Of a stretch of DNA of 64,000 nucleotides, positions 7,358 through 16,014 are shown in pieces. The notes beneath the pieces are model-generated. The model was not told the DNA's origin, did not search any database, and saw only the letters and a program-made list of their open reading frames with translations. This DNA is from Streptomyces asoensis (lineage in GTDB: Bacteria > Actinomycetota > Actinomycetes > Streptomycetales > Streptomycetaceae): contig NZ_CP049838.1 of NCBI RefSeq assembly GCF_013085465.1, positions 7,440,001-7,504,000 on the forward strand, given 5' to 3'. The position numbers were made by a program, and so were the translations under genes. Position 1 is the first letter of the stretch, and each line of letters begins with the position of its first letter.

Positions 7358-8698
7358 ATGCAGGCAGAACCGAAGAAGTCGCAGGCGGTGTCGCTCGTGG
7401 GGCAGGAGTACGAGGTCGAGATCGGCCCCGTCGCCCACGGCGGCCACTGCATCGCCCGGACAGACGCCGGCCAGGTGCTGTTCGTCCGGCACACGCTGCC
7501 CGGCGAGCGGGTCCTGGCCCGGGTGACCGAGGGTGAAGAAGGGGCCCGGTACCTGCGCGCGGACGCGGTACAGGTGCTGGAGGCGTCCAAGGACCGCGTC
7601 GAGGCGCCCTGCCCGTACGCCGGCCCCGGCCGCTGCGGCGGCTGCGACTGGCAGCACGCCAAGCCGGGCGCCCAGCGCCGCCTCAAGGGCGAGGTGATCG
7701 CCGAGCAGCTGCTGCGGCTCGCGGGCCTCACGCCCGAGGAGGCCGGCTGGGACGGCACCGTGATGCCGGCCGAGGGCGACAAGCTGCCGGCCGGCGAGGT
7801 GCCCGCATGGCGCACCCGCGTCCAGTACGCGGTCGACGCCGACGGCAACGCCGGGCTGCGGCGCCACCGCTCGCACGAGGTCGAGCCGATCGAGCACTGC
7901 ATGATCGCGGCGCCGGGCGTCAGTGAGCTGGGCATCGAGGACCGCGACTGGTCCGGGATGGCATCCGTCGACGCGATCGCCGCGACGGGCTCCCAGGACC
8001 GCATGGTGATCCTCGAGCCCCGCCCCGGCGCCCGCCTCCCCCTCGTCGAGCTGGACAGGCCCGTCTCCGTCATGCGCGTCGAGGAGCACGACGGCGGCAT
8101 CCACCGCGTCCACGGCCGGGCGTTCGTGCGTGAGCGTGCCGACGGCCGGACGTACCGCGTCGGCAGCGGCGGCTTCTGGCAGGTCCATCCGCAGGCCGCC
8201 GACACCCTCGTCAAGGCGGTCATGCAGGGCCTGCTGCCGCGCAAGGGCGACATGGCGCTCGACCTGTACTGCGGCGTCGGCCTCTTCGCGGGTGCCCTCG
8301 CCGACCGCCTCGGCGACAAGGGCGCGGTCCTCGGCATCGAGTCCGGCAAACGCGCCGTCGAGGACGCCCGGCACAACCTCGCCGGGTTCGAGCGGGTGCG
8401 GATCGAGCAGGGCAAGGTCGAGGCGGTGCTGCCGCGCACCGGGATCACCGAGGTCGACCTGATCGTCCTCGACCCGCCGCGCGCGGGCGCGGGCAAGAAG
8501 ACGGTCGAGCACCTGGCCTCGCTGGGGGCGCGGAAGATCGCGTACGTGGCCTGCGACCCGGCGGCCCTGGCACGCGACCTGGCGTACTTCCGGGACGGCG
8601 GCTACAAGGTGCGGATGCTGCGGGCGTTCGATCTGTTTCCGATGACGCATCATGTGGAGTGCGTGGCGATCCTTGAACCGGTCGCAAAGGGCTCCTGA
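7358..8698 (+). CDS. TrmA/RumA-family 23S rRNA or tRNA uridine-C5 methyltransferase
   Basis: A 446-residue class I SAM-dependent RNA methyltransferase. It has an N-terminal TRAM-like beta domain, iron-sulfur cysteines (CPYAGPGRCGGCDW), the SAM-binding motif LDLYCGVGLFAGALADRLG, the catalytic-loop motif LIVLDPPRAGAGKK, and YVACDPAALARDLAYF near the end. It should form 5-methyluridine in 23S rRNA or tRNA. The ATG at 7358 has GGAG upstream. The last residues (FPMTHHVECVAILEP) coincide with the 35-bp attachment core of a 24-kb element, so the codons after 8670 come from the element in the current arrangement. A second version of the 3' end survives at 32854-32916. Confidence 0.88.
   Translation: MQAEPKKSQAVSLVGQEYEVEIGPVAHGGHCIARTDAGQVLFVRHTLPGERVLARVTEGEEGARYLRADAVQVLEASKDRVEAPCPYAGPGRCGGCDWQHAKPGAQRRLKGEVIAEQLLRLAGLTPEEAGWDGTVMPAEGDKLPAGEVPAWRTRVQYAVDADGNAGLRRHRSHEVEPIEHCMIAAPGVSELGIEDRDWSGMASVDAIAATGSQDRMVILEPRPGARLPLVELDRPVSVMRVEEHDGGIHRVHGRAFVRERADGRTYRVGSGGFWQVHPQAADTLVKAVMQGLLPRKGDMALDLYCGVGLFAGALADRLGDKGAVLGIESGKRAVEDARHNLAGFERVRIEQGKVEAVLPRTGITEVDLIVLDPPRAGAGKKTVEHLASLGARKIAYVACDPAALARDLAYFRDGGYKVRMLRAFDLFPMTHHVECVAILEPVAKGS
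8636..8670 (+). repeat. attL core, 35-bp direct repeat
   Basis: Thirty-five bases starting TTTCCGATGACGCATCATGT are identical to 32854-32888. They lie in the methyltransferase coding sequence, and codons for ILEP followed by a short divergent tail and a stop are found after both copies. That is the signature of site-specific integration into the 3' end of a protein-coding gene with reconstruction of the reading frame. Confidence 0.85.
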
Positions 8699-8753
8699 CC
8701 TGCGGTTTTGCGCGTGCGCATTATGTGCGGTGTGGGCGTTACGGGCGATATCT

Positions 8754-8792
8754 TGACGCTGAAATGACGCTCGTGACGCTCATTTGACGCTC
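8754..8792 (+). promoter_or_regulatory. TGACGCT direct repeats, putative integrase arm sites (left)
   Basis: Four direct copies of TGACGCT(C/G) start at 8754, 8765, 8774 and 8785, spaced 11, 9 and 11 bases. They begin 84 bp inside the attL core. Two copies with 11-base spacing occur at the same distance from the attR core (32756, 32767). This is the layout of arm-type binding sites for a tyrosine integrase or its directionality factor. A further single copy is at 8872. Confidence 0.6.
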
Positions 8793-8957
8793 GTTCTGAT
8801 GGGGTGTCAGACGACTTTTTGGCAGCTCAAGTACTTTCACGCTGACCAGAATCGGTGACCGTCGAGGACTGGTGACGCTCTCGATGATGCAGCCGTAAGT
8901 CCCAGCGGGACTCGGGCGGCAAGGAGCCGCTCTTCCGGGTCTATACAGGGCGCGCCC

Positions 8958-10325
8958 GTGCGGTGTGGGCTGGAGGCTGTGGAACGACGGCCTGCTCCGA
9001 ACGAACGGCAGTGTGCGCTGCTTGAGCGGCTCGCGGCTGGTGAGGAACCAGGAGCCTGGGCGCCGGGGGAGTGGCGCTCGGCGCGTGCCCTGCGTGACCG
9101 TGGGCTTTTGACGGTGGACAAGGGCGGCGGTGCTGCCCTTGTGGAGGTCACGGAGGTCGGCCGTTTCTATCTCCGTCATGGCCGCTATCCCGACGAAGCG
9201 GAGCCTGCTGACCGCGGTGAGCCGTCGGTGCTGGCCGAGTCTCCGGTGCCGTACAGCGAGCGGCCCGTCGCCCGTGCGCGGCGTGCGAAAGCTCGCGAGT
9301 TGGTCGAACGGCTCCTCGCCGAAGGGCACGTCCGGTTCGCCCATGCCGATGATGAGGAGATCACGGAATGGCGGCGCGTCGTCAACTACGCGAAACGGCA
9401 CGGCATGGAGCCGGTGGGCAAGCGCATCGAGAAGGTGCCGTACGGTCTGCTCGGGCTGGAGTTCTTCCTCGCGGAGGGCCCGCATCCCAATGCCCGGAGT
9501 CAGCGACCGAAGGCGGGCGCGTCGGCGGTCTGGGTCCCCATGCGGTTGGCGTCCCTTCACCCGGTTGTAGCTGCGCTCAAGGACAACGCGAGGCAGTTGG
9601 TGATGCCGCCCGCGCTGCGCCGCAGGTCGCTTCTGATGCTGCAGGGGCTGGCCGCCGAGGCGGCGCGGCGAGGGCACCAGGTACGGAAGGTCGGGTCGTC
9701 CTACTTTCCGCGTGAGGGCGGGGTGGACGTCGTTGTCGACGGCTTCGCGTATCCGGTCACCATCAGGCAGGAGTTTCCAGAGTCCACGGATCCGGAGCGG
9801 TCCGCGCGTCTGGTCGTGGAGGTCGCCCACGGGCTGACCGGCAGATCCGGCCGCTGGCGGGACCGTAAGAGTCGGACCCTTGAACAGTCTCTGGGCCTGG
9901 TTCTCGGGGAGATCGAGGCGCGAGCGGTGGAGGATGCCCGGCGCAGGGAGAGCGAGGCGCATGCGAGAGAAGAGCGTGAGGTGCGCCGGCGTGCAGCCAT
10001 GGAGGAAGCGAAGGAATACGCCGTCCGGCAGCAATTCGCCGAGGTACTGCGTGAGGAAGCCGGGCGCTGGCGGGAGGCTGTCCTGATCGGTGAGTACTGC
10101 GATGCGTTGGAACGTCGTCTTGCCGAGCTGGACGAAGACTTGGACGAGCAGGCCCTGGAATCGGCCCGAGGTTGGCTGGAGTGGGCACGCGAGTATGTGC
10201 GGTGCATCGACCCCGTGCGACATCCTCCGGGCATGCCGACTCCGCGTGCTCCGACACCAGATGAGCTCCAGCCGTTTCTGAAGGGCTGGAGTCCTCATGC
10301 ACCCGAACGACGGGGCGGCCGGTGA
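8958..10325 (+). CDS. hypothetical protein with coiled-coil region
   Basis: A 455-residue protein that I do not recognise. The N-terminus (about residues 15-80) resembles a winged-helix-like repeat (LERLAAGEEPGAWAPGEW ... LRDRGLLTVDKGGGAALVEV). The middle contains RRAKARELVERLLAEGHVRF and a possible beta-rich core. Residues 315-400 form a charged Arg/Glu coiled coil. It is soluble, with no signal peptide or membrane helix. GTG start at 8958; no clear SD, so the start is uncertain. It is the first gene inside the left end of the island and is convergent with the next gene. Confidence 0.6.
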   Translation: MRCGLEAVERRPAPNERQCALLERLAAGEEPGAWAPGEWRSARALRDRGLLTVDKGGGAALVEVTEVGRFYLRHGRYPDEAEPADRGEPSVLAESPVPYSERPVARARRAKARELVERLLAEGHVRFAHADDEEITEWRRVVNYAKRHGMEPVGKRIEKVPYGLLGLEFFLAEGPHPNARSQRPKAGASAVWVPMRLASLHPVVAALKDNARQLVMPPALRRRSLLMLQGLAAEAARRGHQVRKVGSSYFPREGGVDVVVDGFAYPVTIRQEFPESTDPERSARLVVEVAHGLTGRSGRWRDRKSRTLEQSLGLVLGEIEARAVEDARRRESEAHAREEREVRRRAAMEEAKEYAVRQQFAEVLREEAGRWREAVLIGEYCDALERRLAELDEDLDEQALESARGWLEWAREYVRCIDPVRHPPGMPTPRAPTPDELQPFLKGWSPHAPERRGGR

Positions 10326-10377
10326 CATGCGAGAGCCAGCGTCCTGCTGGTTCCCGCCCTCGATCGGATCGGTGCGG

Positions 10378-11559
10378 TCACACGTCCCGTCGCTGTGGCG
10401 TTTCGGCATCCGTCGCCGTGTCTAAGGAGGTGCCCATCAGCGAGGGGTCGGGGCCGAAGTCGTCCACTTCCATGGTGGCCTGACCGCCCGGCGGGCTGGT
10501 GAGGGAGCCTTGGACGCGGACGGGGACGCCGGTGTCGTGGCAGTGGACCGCCGCGTGGTAGTCGGCGTCGCGCAGGTCCATCCACACGGTTCTGACTCGG
10601 CGGTTGATCAGGGTCTGGACGCCTACGCGGCCCGTTTCGTCGTCGGGGTGGCGGCTGAGGTCGGTCACGATGCCGTAGATCAGGTGCCGGCTCGTGTAGA
10701 TCCGTGTCTTGAGTTGGGCGGATACGCGATCTACGACGTCGATCGCCGCCTGGTTGAACTCGACGAGTGGTGGTGTTCCCGGGGGCGGGGCGGCCACGCG
10801 GGACCAGTTGAAGATGACGGCGAGGGTTCCGACCGCGTCCGCGCTCACCACCTTGCTGAGAGCCTGGCAGAGTTCGTACGAGACGCCCTCACCTACTGAG
10901 TCGGTGATCTCGCTGGGGGTGGGTTCCCGGTCGGCACCGGCCATTTCCTCGAGAACGCCCAGGGCGCGGGACATGGTGGCGGTGACGCGTCGGTCGAAAA
11001 GGGTCTCCTCCACGCCTACGTCGATCCGGTCCTGGCCGGGGGAGTAGACGTCCTCAGGAGCGCGGGCCTGGCTGATGATGGGCACGATGTACGAGCCACG
11101 CCGGGTCTGTCCGAGGCGGACGTCCCGGGCCTGTTCTCTCGCTCGTATAGGGAAGTTGCGGAAGTGGCCTTGTCGGCGGATCGTCGCGGCGGCGGAGGCC
11201 ACACGCAGGCGCTTCGCGGAGATGAAGAGCTCGTAGCCGGACTCCAGGGGGATGGATCCGTCGCTCAGGGTGGGATGGGAGGCGTGGAGGTCGGTGACGT
11301 CGTTGAACACGGTCGCGACCGCGTCCTGGACCGTGCGGACGTCGCGTGACTCGACGCGGGCCAGGTCTCCGATCAGGATATGGGCGCGCTTGGTGAAGTC
11401 CGGGGCACCCGGCTTCATGGGGACCAGGACGACTTCGTCGGAGGGCCCGGGCAGGCGCCACAGTTCGGCGACGGCGCCACCGGAGACCGGGGTCCATCCG
11501 GTGACTTTGAGGTAGCTGCGGATTTCCTCGGGACCGAAGTCCGGCTCTGGGTGCACCAT
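10378..11559 (-). CDS. hypothetical protein, partner of the DUF4365 gene
   Basis: A 393-residue soluble protein of unknown family. It starts one base after the stop of the upstream DUF4365 gene on the minus strand, so the two are almost certainly co-translated. The N-terminal half has a compact alpha/beta pattern (VLVPMKPGAPDFTKRAHIL), and the middle contains YELFISAKRLRVASAAAT and EETLFDRRVTATMSRALGVL. No catalytic motif is evident. A DUF4365-type nuclease domain next to a larger unknown protein is a common arrangement in defence islands. A joint function, nuclease plus sensor or modulator, is inferred from position only. Confidence 0.6.
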   Translation of the reverse strand: MVHPEPDFGPEEIRSYLKVTGWTPVSGGAVAELWRLPGPSDEVVLVPMKPGAPDFTKRAHILIGDLARVESRDVRTVQDAVATVFNDVTDLHASHPTLSDGSIPLESGYELFISAKRLRVASAAATIRRQGHFRNFPIRAREQARDVRLGQTRRGSYIVPIISQARAPEDVYSPGQDRIDVGVEETLFDRRVTATMSRALGVLEEMAGADREPTPSEITDSVGEGVSYELCQALSKVVSADAVGTLAVIFNWSRVAAPPPGTPPLVEFNQAAIDVVDRVSAQLKTRIYTSRHLIYGIVTDLSRHPDDETGRVGVQTLINRRVRTVWMDLRDADYHAAVHCHDTGVPVRVQGSLTSPPGGQATMEVDDFGPDPSLMGTSLDTATDAETPQRRDV

Positions 11560-11560
11560 G

Positions 11561-12064
11561 TCAGTTCACCTCTCGGCCAGCGGGGCTGAGCAGCTGACGC
11601 GCCGTGTCGAACATGGCCCCTATCGATTTCGAGGTCAGAGGCTGGTGCTCGGGGAGGCTGATCGCGGTGGTGCCCTTGCTGCGTGCCTCACCCGCGCCGT
11701 GCAGGGACGCCCAGTAGCCGTGACAGGCCAGGACGATCGATTCAGGGTGGTGGGTCACCCATCGGCCGACGTCCGGCGGCACGATCAGTAAGGCGAGGTG
11801 GCCGGGTGCAGAGCGGTCGGGGTCACGGAGCTTGTCGTACGTCTCGATGTCGAGGTCGAAGCTGTAGCCGCCTCGGACAACGCGCGGGCTCTGCGTGCAC
11901 TTTAACTGGACGTCGACCATCAATCCGCGCGTACGGAGGGTCATGTCGACGCCGTCCTTGTCGACGTTCCAATCGCAGATGGTGTAGCCGCCCTGTGTAG
12001 CGAGTACGTGGACGTAGGCCCGACTCACCTGCTCCTTCTGCCAGCTCGTCGCTTCCGTAGCCAC
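11561..12064 (-). CDS. DUF4365-like, PD-(D/E)XK-type nuclease fold protein
   Basis: A 167-residue protein whose first 60 residues carry the DUF4365 pattern: ICDWNVDKDGVDMTLRTRG followed by LMVDVQLKCT. The Asp of DGVD and the D-x-Q-L-K segment match the D...(D/E)-x-K core of restriction-endonuclease-like folds, with the second acid followed by QLK. DUF4365 proteins are small and frequently found in mobile islands. The GTG at 12064 is preferred because AGGGAGGGG lies just upstream on the minus strand; a longer open frame upstream lacks a good ribosome site. It heads a two-gene operon with the 393-residue protein. Confidence 0.65.
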   Translation of the reverse strand: MATEATSWQKEQVSRAYVHVLATQGGYTICDWNVDKDGVDMTLRTRGLMVDVQLKCTQSPRVVRGGYSFDLDIETYDKLRDPDRSAPGHLALLIVPPDVGRWVTHHPESIVLACHGYWASLHGAGEARSKGTTAISLPEHQPLTSKSIGAMFDTARQLLSPAGREVN

Positions 12065-12875
12065 TGGTCCCCCTCCCTGGCGTGGACGTGAGGATAAGGG
12101 GAGCTGGAGGGTAGGGGGAATAGGGCGTCTACGGTTCCGAGGGCGGTGGCGCTGAGGTGTGGCGTCAGCTGCGGTGGTGGGTGATGTCGCCGCCGGTAGC
12201 CGTGGAGCGTGCGTCGCACCGAAAGCCAAATACAAGATCTCGTCGGCGAATTCGATGCCGTCGAGGGGGAAGAGCACGCGCAGGACCAGTAAATGGCCGA
12301 GGCCGGTCAAGGGAGGAGTTAAAGCCCTTGATGGTCCCGCCGTCCGAATTCCGTTAGGAGCACGCTGGACGGCACCGGGCGTTTCGTAATGGGTGCTGTC
12401 TCTGCGGACTACTCTTTCGAACCGAAGCCGGTCGACTTGCGCGCTCATTCCCCCCTGAGGCCACAGCGCAATTGTTTCGGACTGCTGTCGTGCATGGGGT
12501 TGGGCGGACGTGAACAGGTCAGGTGCTTAGAAGGCGCCTGCTCTGTTCGGCTGCTTCGGGCCACGAAACGGGCGCTGTCGATGCTCCCTTGCGAGGCGGC
12601 GGCATCGGGGCGGTTCGCCGACGGCAGACAAGTTGGGACCGGAACGGACTGGAATAGAGGGCCCTGTGCAAGTCAATCTAGAGCGCTTCCTGAAGATCGT
12701 GATGACTTGCCGCCGCCATCCCTGACGTGGATCCGACGTCAGCATCGTTGAGATCCCGTGGCGTTATAGCACGGGATCCCCGGTTACCGAAACCGGGGAT
12801 CGTGCCGACCATTGAATCTGTCACGCGGATCCCCGAGTGGCGCATTCTGTCCCTTTCCCTGAGGAGTTAATCGCT
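12065..12875. other. gene-poor 811-bp gap
   Basis: This lies between the divergent DUF4365 gene and the recombinase-like gene. Open frames here have poor codon bias and no recognisable product. The notable content is the pair of overlapping perfect hairpins at 12752-12801. A short stretch on the minus strand near 12210-12300 may be the relic of a lost gene, but I cannot identify it. Confidence 0.5.
12752..12801. repeat. two overlapping, mutually exclusive perfect hairpins
   Basis: GATCCCGTG (12752-12760) pairs with CACGGGATC (12770-12778). GATCCCCGGTT (12775-12785) pairs with AACCGGGGATC (12791-12801). Both stems are perfect (9 and 11 bp) and share the bases 12775-12778, so only one can form at a time in RNA. 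They lie about 75-125 bp upstream of the recombinase-like gene. They could be an attenuator, a protein-binding site or a recombination site. Confidence 0.55.
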
Positions 12876-13502
12876 GTGTCCGTCGACGTAATGGACGAAG
12901 AATGGCTGCTTTCCGTGGAGCAAGTTCGATCGCTGCTCGAGTGGATACGTGGGCACGCGGGTGCCGATCGCTCGGTGTACGCCTTCATGCTCACCGTGGC
13001 CGAGCAGGCACTGCGTCCGGGGGAGGCTCGCGCCCTGCGAGTTCGCGACGTGATGCTCCCGGAGGGCGACGGGGGTCAGTTGACGGCTCGTCACCGAGGA
13101 GTAGCTAGGGAGATTCCCCTCCAGCCCCGTTTCGTTGAGTTTCTGCGTCACTGGATCGATGAGGCTGGTCTGAGGGAGGGCGATCTGCTGTTTCCCGGCA
13201 GGCGCGGTGGGCCGCTCTCGGCTTCCGTCTACCAGCAAGTGTGGGAGCAGGCCCAAGAGGCTGTCCTGCCCCGGGACGAGCGGTTCTCGTGGCGTCTGGG
13301 GGAGCCCATCTCCATCCTGCGGGAGTCGTGCCTCGTGGAGTGGCTGAGGATGGGCATCTCGTCCTTCGCGGTTGCCGAGCTGGCCGGTGTGACGCCGGAT
13401 TGGCTGGCACTTCGCTACCCGCACTGCTTCCGTCGGGAGGATGCCGACATCGACTGGGATCGCCTGGCCAAGGCCATGGCCCTTCCGGAGCTCAAGCGAT
13501 GA
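12876..13502 (+). CDS. degenerate tyrosine-recombinase-like protein
   Basis: A 208-residue protein related to the catalytic domain of phage integrases. The box I arginine is present (EQALRPGEARALRVRDV), followed by the usual beta hairpin (REIPLQPRFVEFLRHW) and a terminal Tyr in LALRYPHC. However, the box II His-x-x-Arg reads S-I-L-R, the next His is Glu (ILRESCLVEWL), and the box III His is Val (AELAGVTPDWL). It should therefore be catalytically dead or strongly impaired, and the N-terminal core-binding domain is missing. GTG at 12876 has GAGGAG nine bases upstream. It may act as a regulator or accessory factor, or it may be an eroded integrase. Confidence 0.65.
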   Translation: MSVDVMDEEWLLSVEQVRSLLEWIRGHAGADRSVYAFMLTVAEQALRPGEARALRVRDVMLPEGDGGQLTARHRGVAREIPLQPRFVEFLRHWIDEAGLREGDLLFPGRRGGPLSASVYQQVWEQAQEAVLPRDERFSWRLGEPISILRESCLVEWLRMGISSFAVAELAGVTPDWLALRYPHCFRREDADIDWDRLAKAMALPELKR

Positions 13503-13736
13503 AATCCCGCCCGCGCTCCGGCCGATCCGCGGAGCGCGGGCACCCTACCGATTTCATCCCTCTGCCCCTCGTCAGTCCTCACGCCCAGCGACACCGTCAC
13601 GTCACGAAATCCTGGTTTGCGAGGTTCCACTTCGAGGTGAGGTCTCACTGCCCTGAGGGAGCTGGTTGACCTTCGCCCTGGACCGGCTGCCGCTTCGCCG
13701 GGCACCCATCCCGCCCCCATCGTCAAGGATCTACCC

Positions 13737-13943
13737 ATGCCTGCCCGCTTGCTGTCCATTCCCGCTGTCGCCGCCGCCCTGGATGTCGACCGGCGTACGG
13801 TCTACCGCTTCATCGCTGCTGGTGAGTTGCCGGTCGTCGATCTGCGGACCGGAGCGGGGCGTTCCCGTGTCCGTGTTCCCCTTGCCGGGCTCGAGGAGTT
13901 CATCACCAGCAGGTCGGTCGCTGCCCCGAGGTCCCGTCGCTGA
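13737..13943 (+). CDS. xis: excisionase-family DNA-binding protein
   Basis: A 68-residue winged-helix protein of the excisionase/MerR-like group: LLSIPAVAAALDVDRRTVYR (helix-turn-helix), then FIAAGELPVVDLRT (wing) and VRVPLAGLEEFITSR. It lies 15 bases upstream of the integrase gene in the same direction, the standard arrangement for actinobacterial integrated elements. Its role would be to steer the integrase toward excision by binding near attL/attR. The TGACGCTC repeats near the island ends are candidate targets. ATG start is clear. Confidence 0.85.
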   Translation: MPARLLSIPAVAAALDVDRRTVYRFIAAGELPVVDLRTGAGRSRVRVPLAGLEEFITSRSVAAPRSRR

Positions 13944-13958
13944 TCTCTTGCCGTCGGA

Positions 13959-15098
13959 TTGTCCCGCTCCACCCTCGAACAAAGGAGTAGTACCGCGTAC
14001 CTGCGCAAGTTGAAGTCTGGAAAGTGGCAGGCGACCGTCCGCAACCGGATAGGAGACCGGTTCAGCGAGTCGTTTCCCCTCAAAGCCCAGGCGCGGGCCT
14101 GGGGCATCGAGATGGAGACCCAGTTCGCGCGCGGAGGTATGCGCGACCCGCGGGCCGGTGAAGTGTCGTTCTGCGAGTGGCACGACCGGTGGTGGAACGC
14201 TCGCATCGTTGAGCCCCACACGCTGCGCGGCGACGCCTCCAACATCAAGAACCACGTCATGCCCTACTGGGCCGACTGGGAGATGCGGTCCATCACCCGC
14301 ATGGACGTTCAGAGTTGGATCCGGACCCTGGTCGAGAAGGGCGCGGGGGCCGCTGCGATCAAGCGGGCCTACAACCTGACGTCCTCCATGATGCGCGCGG
14401 CAGTCGACGATGACGTGATCGCGGTAAGCCCCTGCCGCAGCATCGACCTGCCCACCATCGCGGTGAAACCGCCGCAGTGGTTCACGCTCGACCAGGCGCA
14501 GAGCATCCTGGACGAACTCCCCGCCCCGTGGCGGACGATGTGCCTGCTCGGCTTCTACACCGGTCTGCGCTGGGGAGAACTGACCGGCTTGCACCGCCAC
14601 CGCATCGACACGCGTCGCGCGCGCCTGTTCGTGGTGGAGGTCAACAGCAAGAGCGGCATCAAAGAGTACCCCAAGAGCTCCAAGAGCCGCCGGGAAGTCC
14701 CGCTCCCGCCCCACGTCCTGGATGCCCTTGAACGCCACATCCACCGGCTCGACCGGGACGCCGTGGTCTTCACCACCATCACCAAGGGCCGTACCGGGCG
14801 CCTCCTCGCCGACAGTAACTGGCGCCGGCAGACCTGGTGGCCCACCGTCGAAGCCTCCTACTACTTCGACACCGATGGCGAGCAACAGCTCGTCCCGCAC
14901 TACCCGCCCCACTCCATGCGGCACACCTGCGCCTCGTGGCTGGTCCAGAAGGGAGTCTCGCTCTACGAGGTCCAGCACCTCCTCGGCCACGAGAGCTTCC
15001 AGACCACCCAGCGTTACGCTCACCTGCAGCCGGACGCGCACAAGGCCGTCCTCGGAGCATGGGAGCGGATGGAAGCCCCGCTCACCGTCGCAGCATGA
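13959..15098 (+). CDS. int: tyrosine site-specific integrase
   Basis: A 379-residue phage-type integrase. An N-terminal AP2-like arm-binding domain (LRKLKSGKWQATVRNRIG) is followed by a core-binding helical domain and a catalytic domain with the complete residue set: Arg204 (TGLRWGEL), His318-x-x-Arg321 (HSMRHT), His344 (LLGHES) and Tyr353 (TQRYAHL). It is the only intact recombinase in the window and should integrate the 24-kb element at the methyltransferase gene. The start is a TTG at 13959. AAAGGAG at about 13980 suggests translation could begin slightly later, but no better start codon follows. A strong hairpin terminator follows the stop. Confidence 0.9.
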   Translation: MSRSTLEQRSSTAYLRKLKSGKWQATVRNRIGDRFSESFPLKAQARAWGIEMETQFARGGMRDPRAGEVSFCEWHDRWWNARIVEPHTLRGDASNIKNHVMPYWADWEMRSITRMDVQSWIRTLVEKGAGAAAIKRAYNLTSSMMRAAVDDDVIAVSPCRSIDLPTIAVKPPQWFTLDQAQSILDELPAPWRTMCLLGFYTGLRWGELTGLHRHRIDTRRARLFVVEVNSKSGIKEYPKSSKSRREVPLPPHVLDALERHIHRLDRDAVVFTTITKGRTGRLLADSNWRRQTWWPTVEASYYFDTDGEQQLVPHYPPHSMRHTCASWLVQKGVSLYEVQHLLGHESFQTTQRYAHLQPDAHKAVLGAWERMEAPLTVAA

Positions 15099-15103
15099 AC
15101 GTT

Positions 15104-15138
15104 CCTTCACCCCTGTCCGCGCCGGACGGGGGTGAAGG
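15104..15138 (+). terminator. 16-bp stem terminator after int
   Basis: CCTTCACCCCTGTCCG (15104-15119) pairs with CGGACGGGGGTGAAGG (15123-15138) with one mismatch and a three-base loop, starting five bases after the integrase stop. It separates int from the convergent SDR-like pseudogene and may work in both directions. Confidence 0.75.
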
Positions 15139-15187
15139 CGTTTGACAGCAGGTGACGCCCGGACTGGCTGGGGTCGGCCGGCGGGTG

Positions 15188-16014
15188 TTACCTCGTATGG
15201 AGGAAGTCCCTGGCGCCGCGGAGCCTGATGCCCAGCCGGTATTGCGCGGCGCGGCTGTCGAGGCGTACGTCCAGTGCCCCCGGTAGCCGGGTGTCCGCCC
15301 GACGGCCCGCGGGCAGCAAGGAGGGTGCGATGCCGTCGCGGCGGGCGATGAGCACGCCCAGCGAGTAGCGGCTGAGGGCGTCGGTGCCGGCGAGGTGGAA
15401 GACGCCTGCCTCGTTCGAGGCCGCGAGCTTCCACAAACCGGCCGCAAGATCGGCGACGTGGACGGGGCAGCGAATGTCGTCCGTGAACAGGGCTCCCTCC
15501 CGCTCGTTGGCAGCCAGCTCGTGCACCACCCGTTCGTGGTGGGATCCTCCGTCGCCGATGATCAGAGAGGTGCGGACGACAATGCCGTCCGGCACAGCAG
15601 TCGCACAGCGGTCTCAGCGGCGGCCTTCGCGGCCCCGTACGGGGTGATCGGGTCTGGGGTGCAGGTCTCGTCGTAACGGGCTTTGCCGATGCCGGAGAAC
15701 ACGGCATCAGAGGAGACGTGTACCAGGCGGATTCCGAGCTTCGCGGTGGCCATGGCGATGTGGATGGAGCCGTCCGCAGTGATCGCCCAGTCCGCACCGC
15801 CGCTTGTCACGTTGATCACCGCGCGAGGTGCCACCGTAACCAGGAGCGCTTCCACCTGTGCGGGATCACGGACGTCAAGCTGGTGCCAGGCGCCGGCCTG
15901 CGCGGCACTGGGGCGGGAGCGGAACGTAGCATCCGCCCCCCAGCCCCGTACTTGCGCTTGGCGCAGCAGTTCCGTCCCTAAGAACCCGCTGCCACCAATG
16001 ATCAGCATCCTCAT
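15188..16014 (-). pseudogene. RmlD-like NAD-dependent sugar-nucleotide reductase, frameshifted
   Basis: The minus strand encodes a dTDP-4-dehydrorhamnose reductase-type short-chain dehydrogenase in two frames. The first part (from ATG 16014) has the Rossmann motif MLIIGGSGFLGTELLR, then VINVTSGGADWAI, the SSDAVFSG segment and the Tyr/Lys pair of PYGAAKAAAE. It runs out of frame near 15590-15610 and continues with DGIVVRTSLIIGDGG in the -1 frame to the stop at 15188, consistent with loss of one base. Residues on both sides fit the family, so a single frameshift (mutation or sequencing error) has broken an otherwise normal gene of about 275 codons. It is cargo of the island with no obvious pathway partner. 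Confidence 0.7.

Noticed and set aside
8636..8670. tRNA gene at the attachment site
   Set aside because: The 35-bp core lies in the coding sequence of the methyltransferase. No tRNA cloverleaf or T-arm consensus was seen at either att site.
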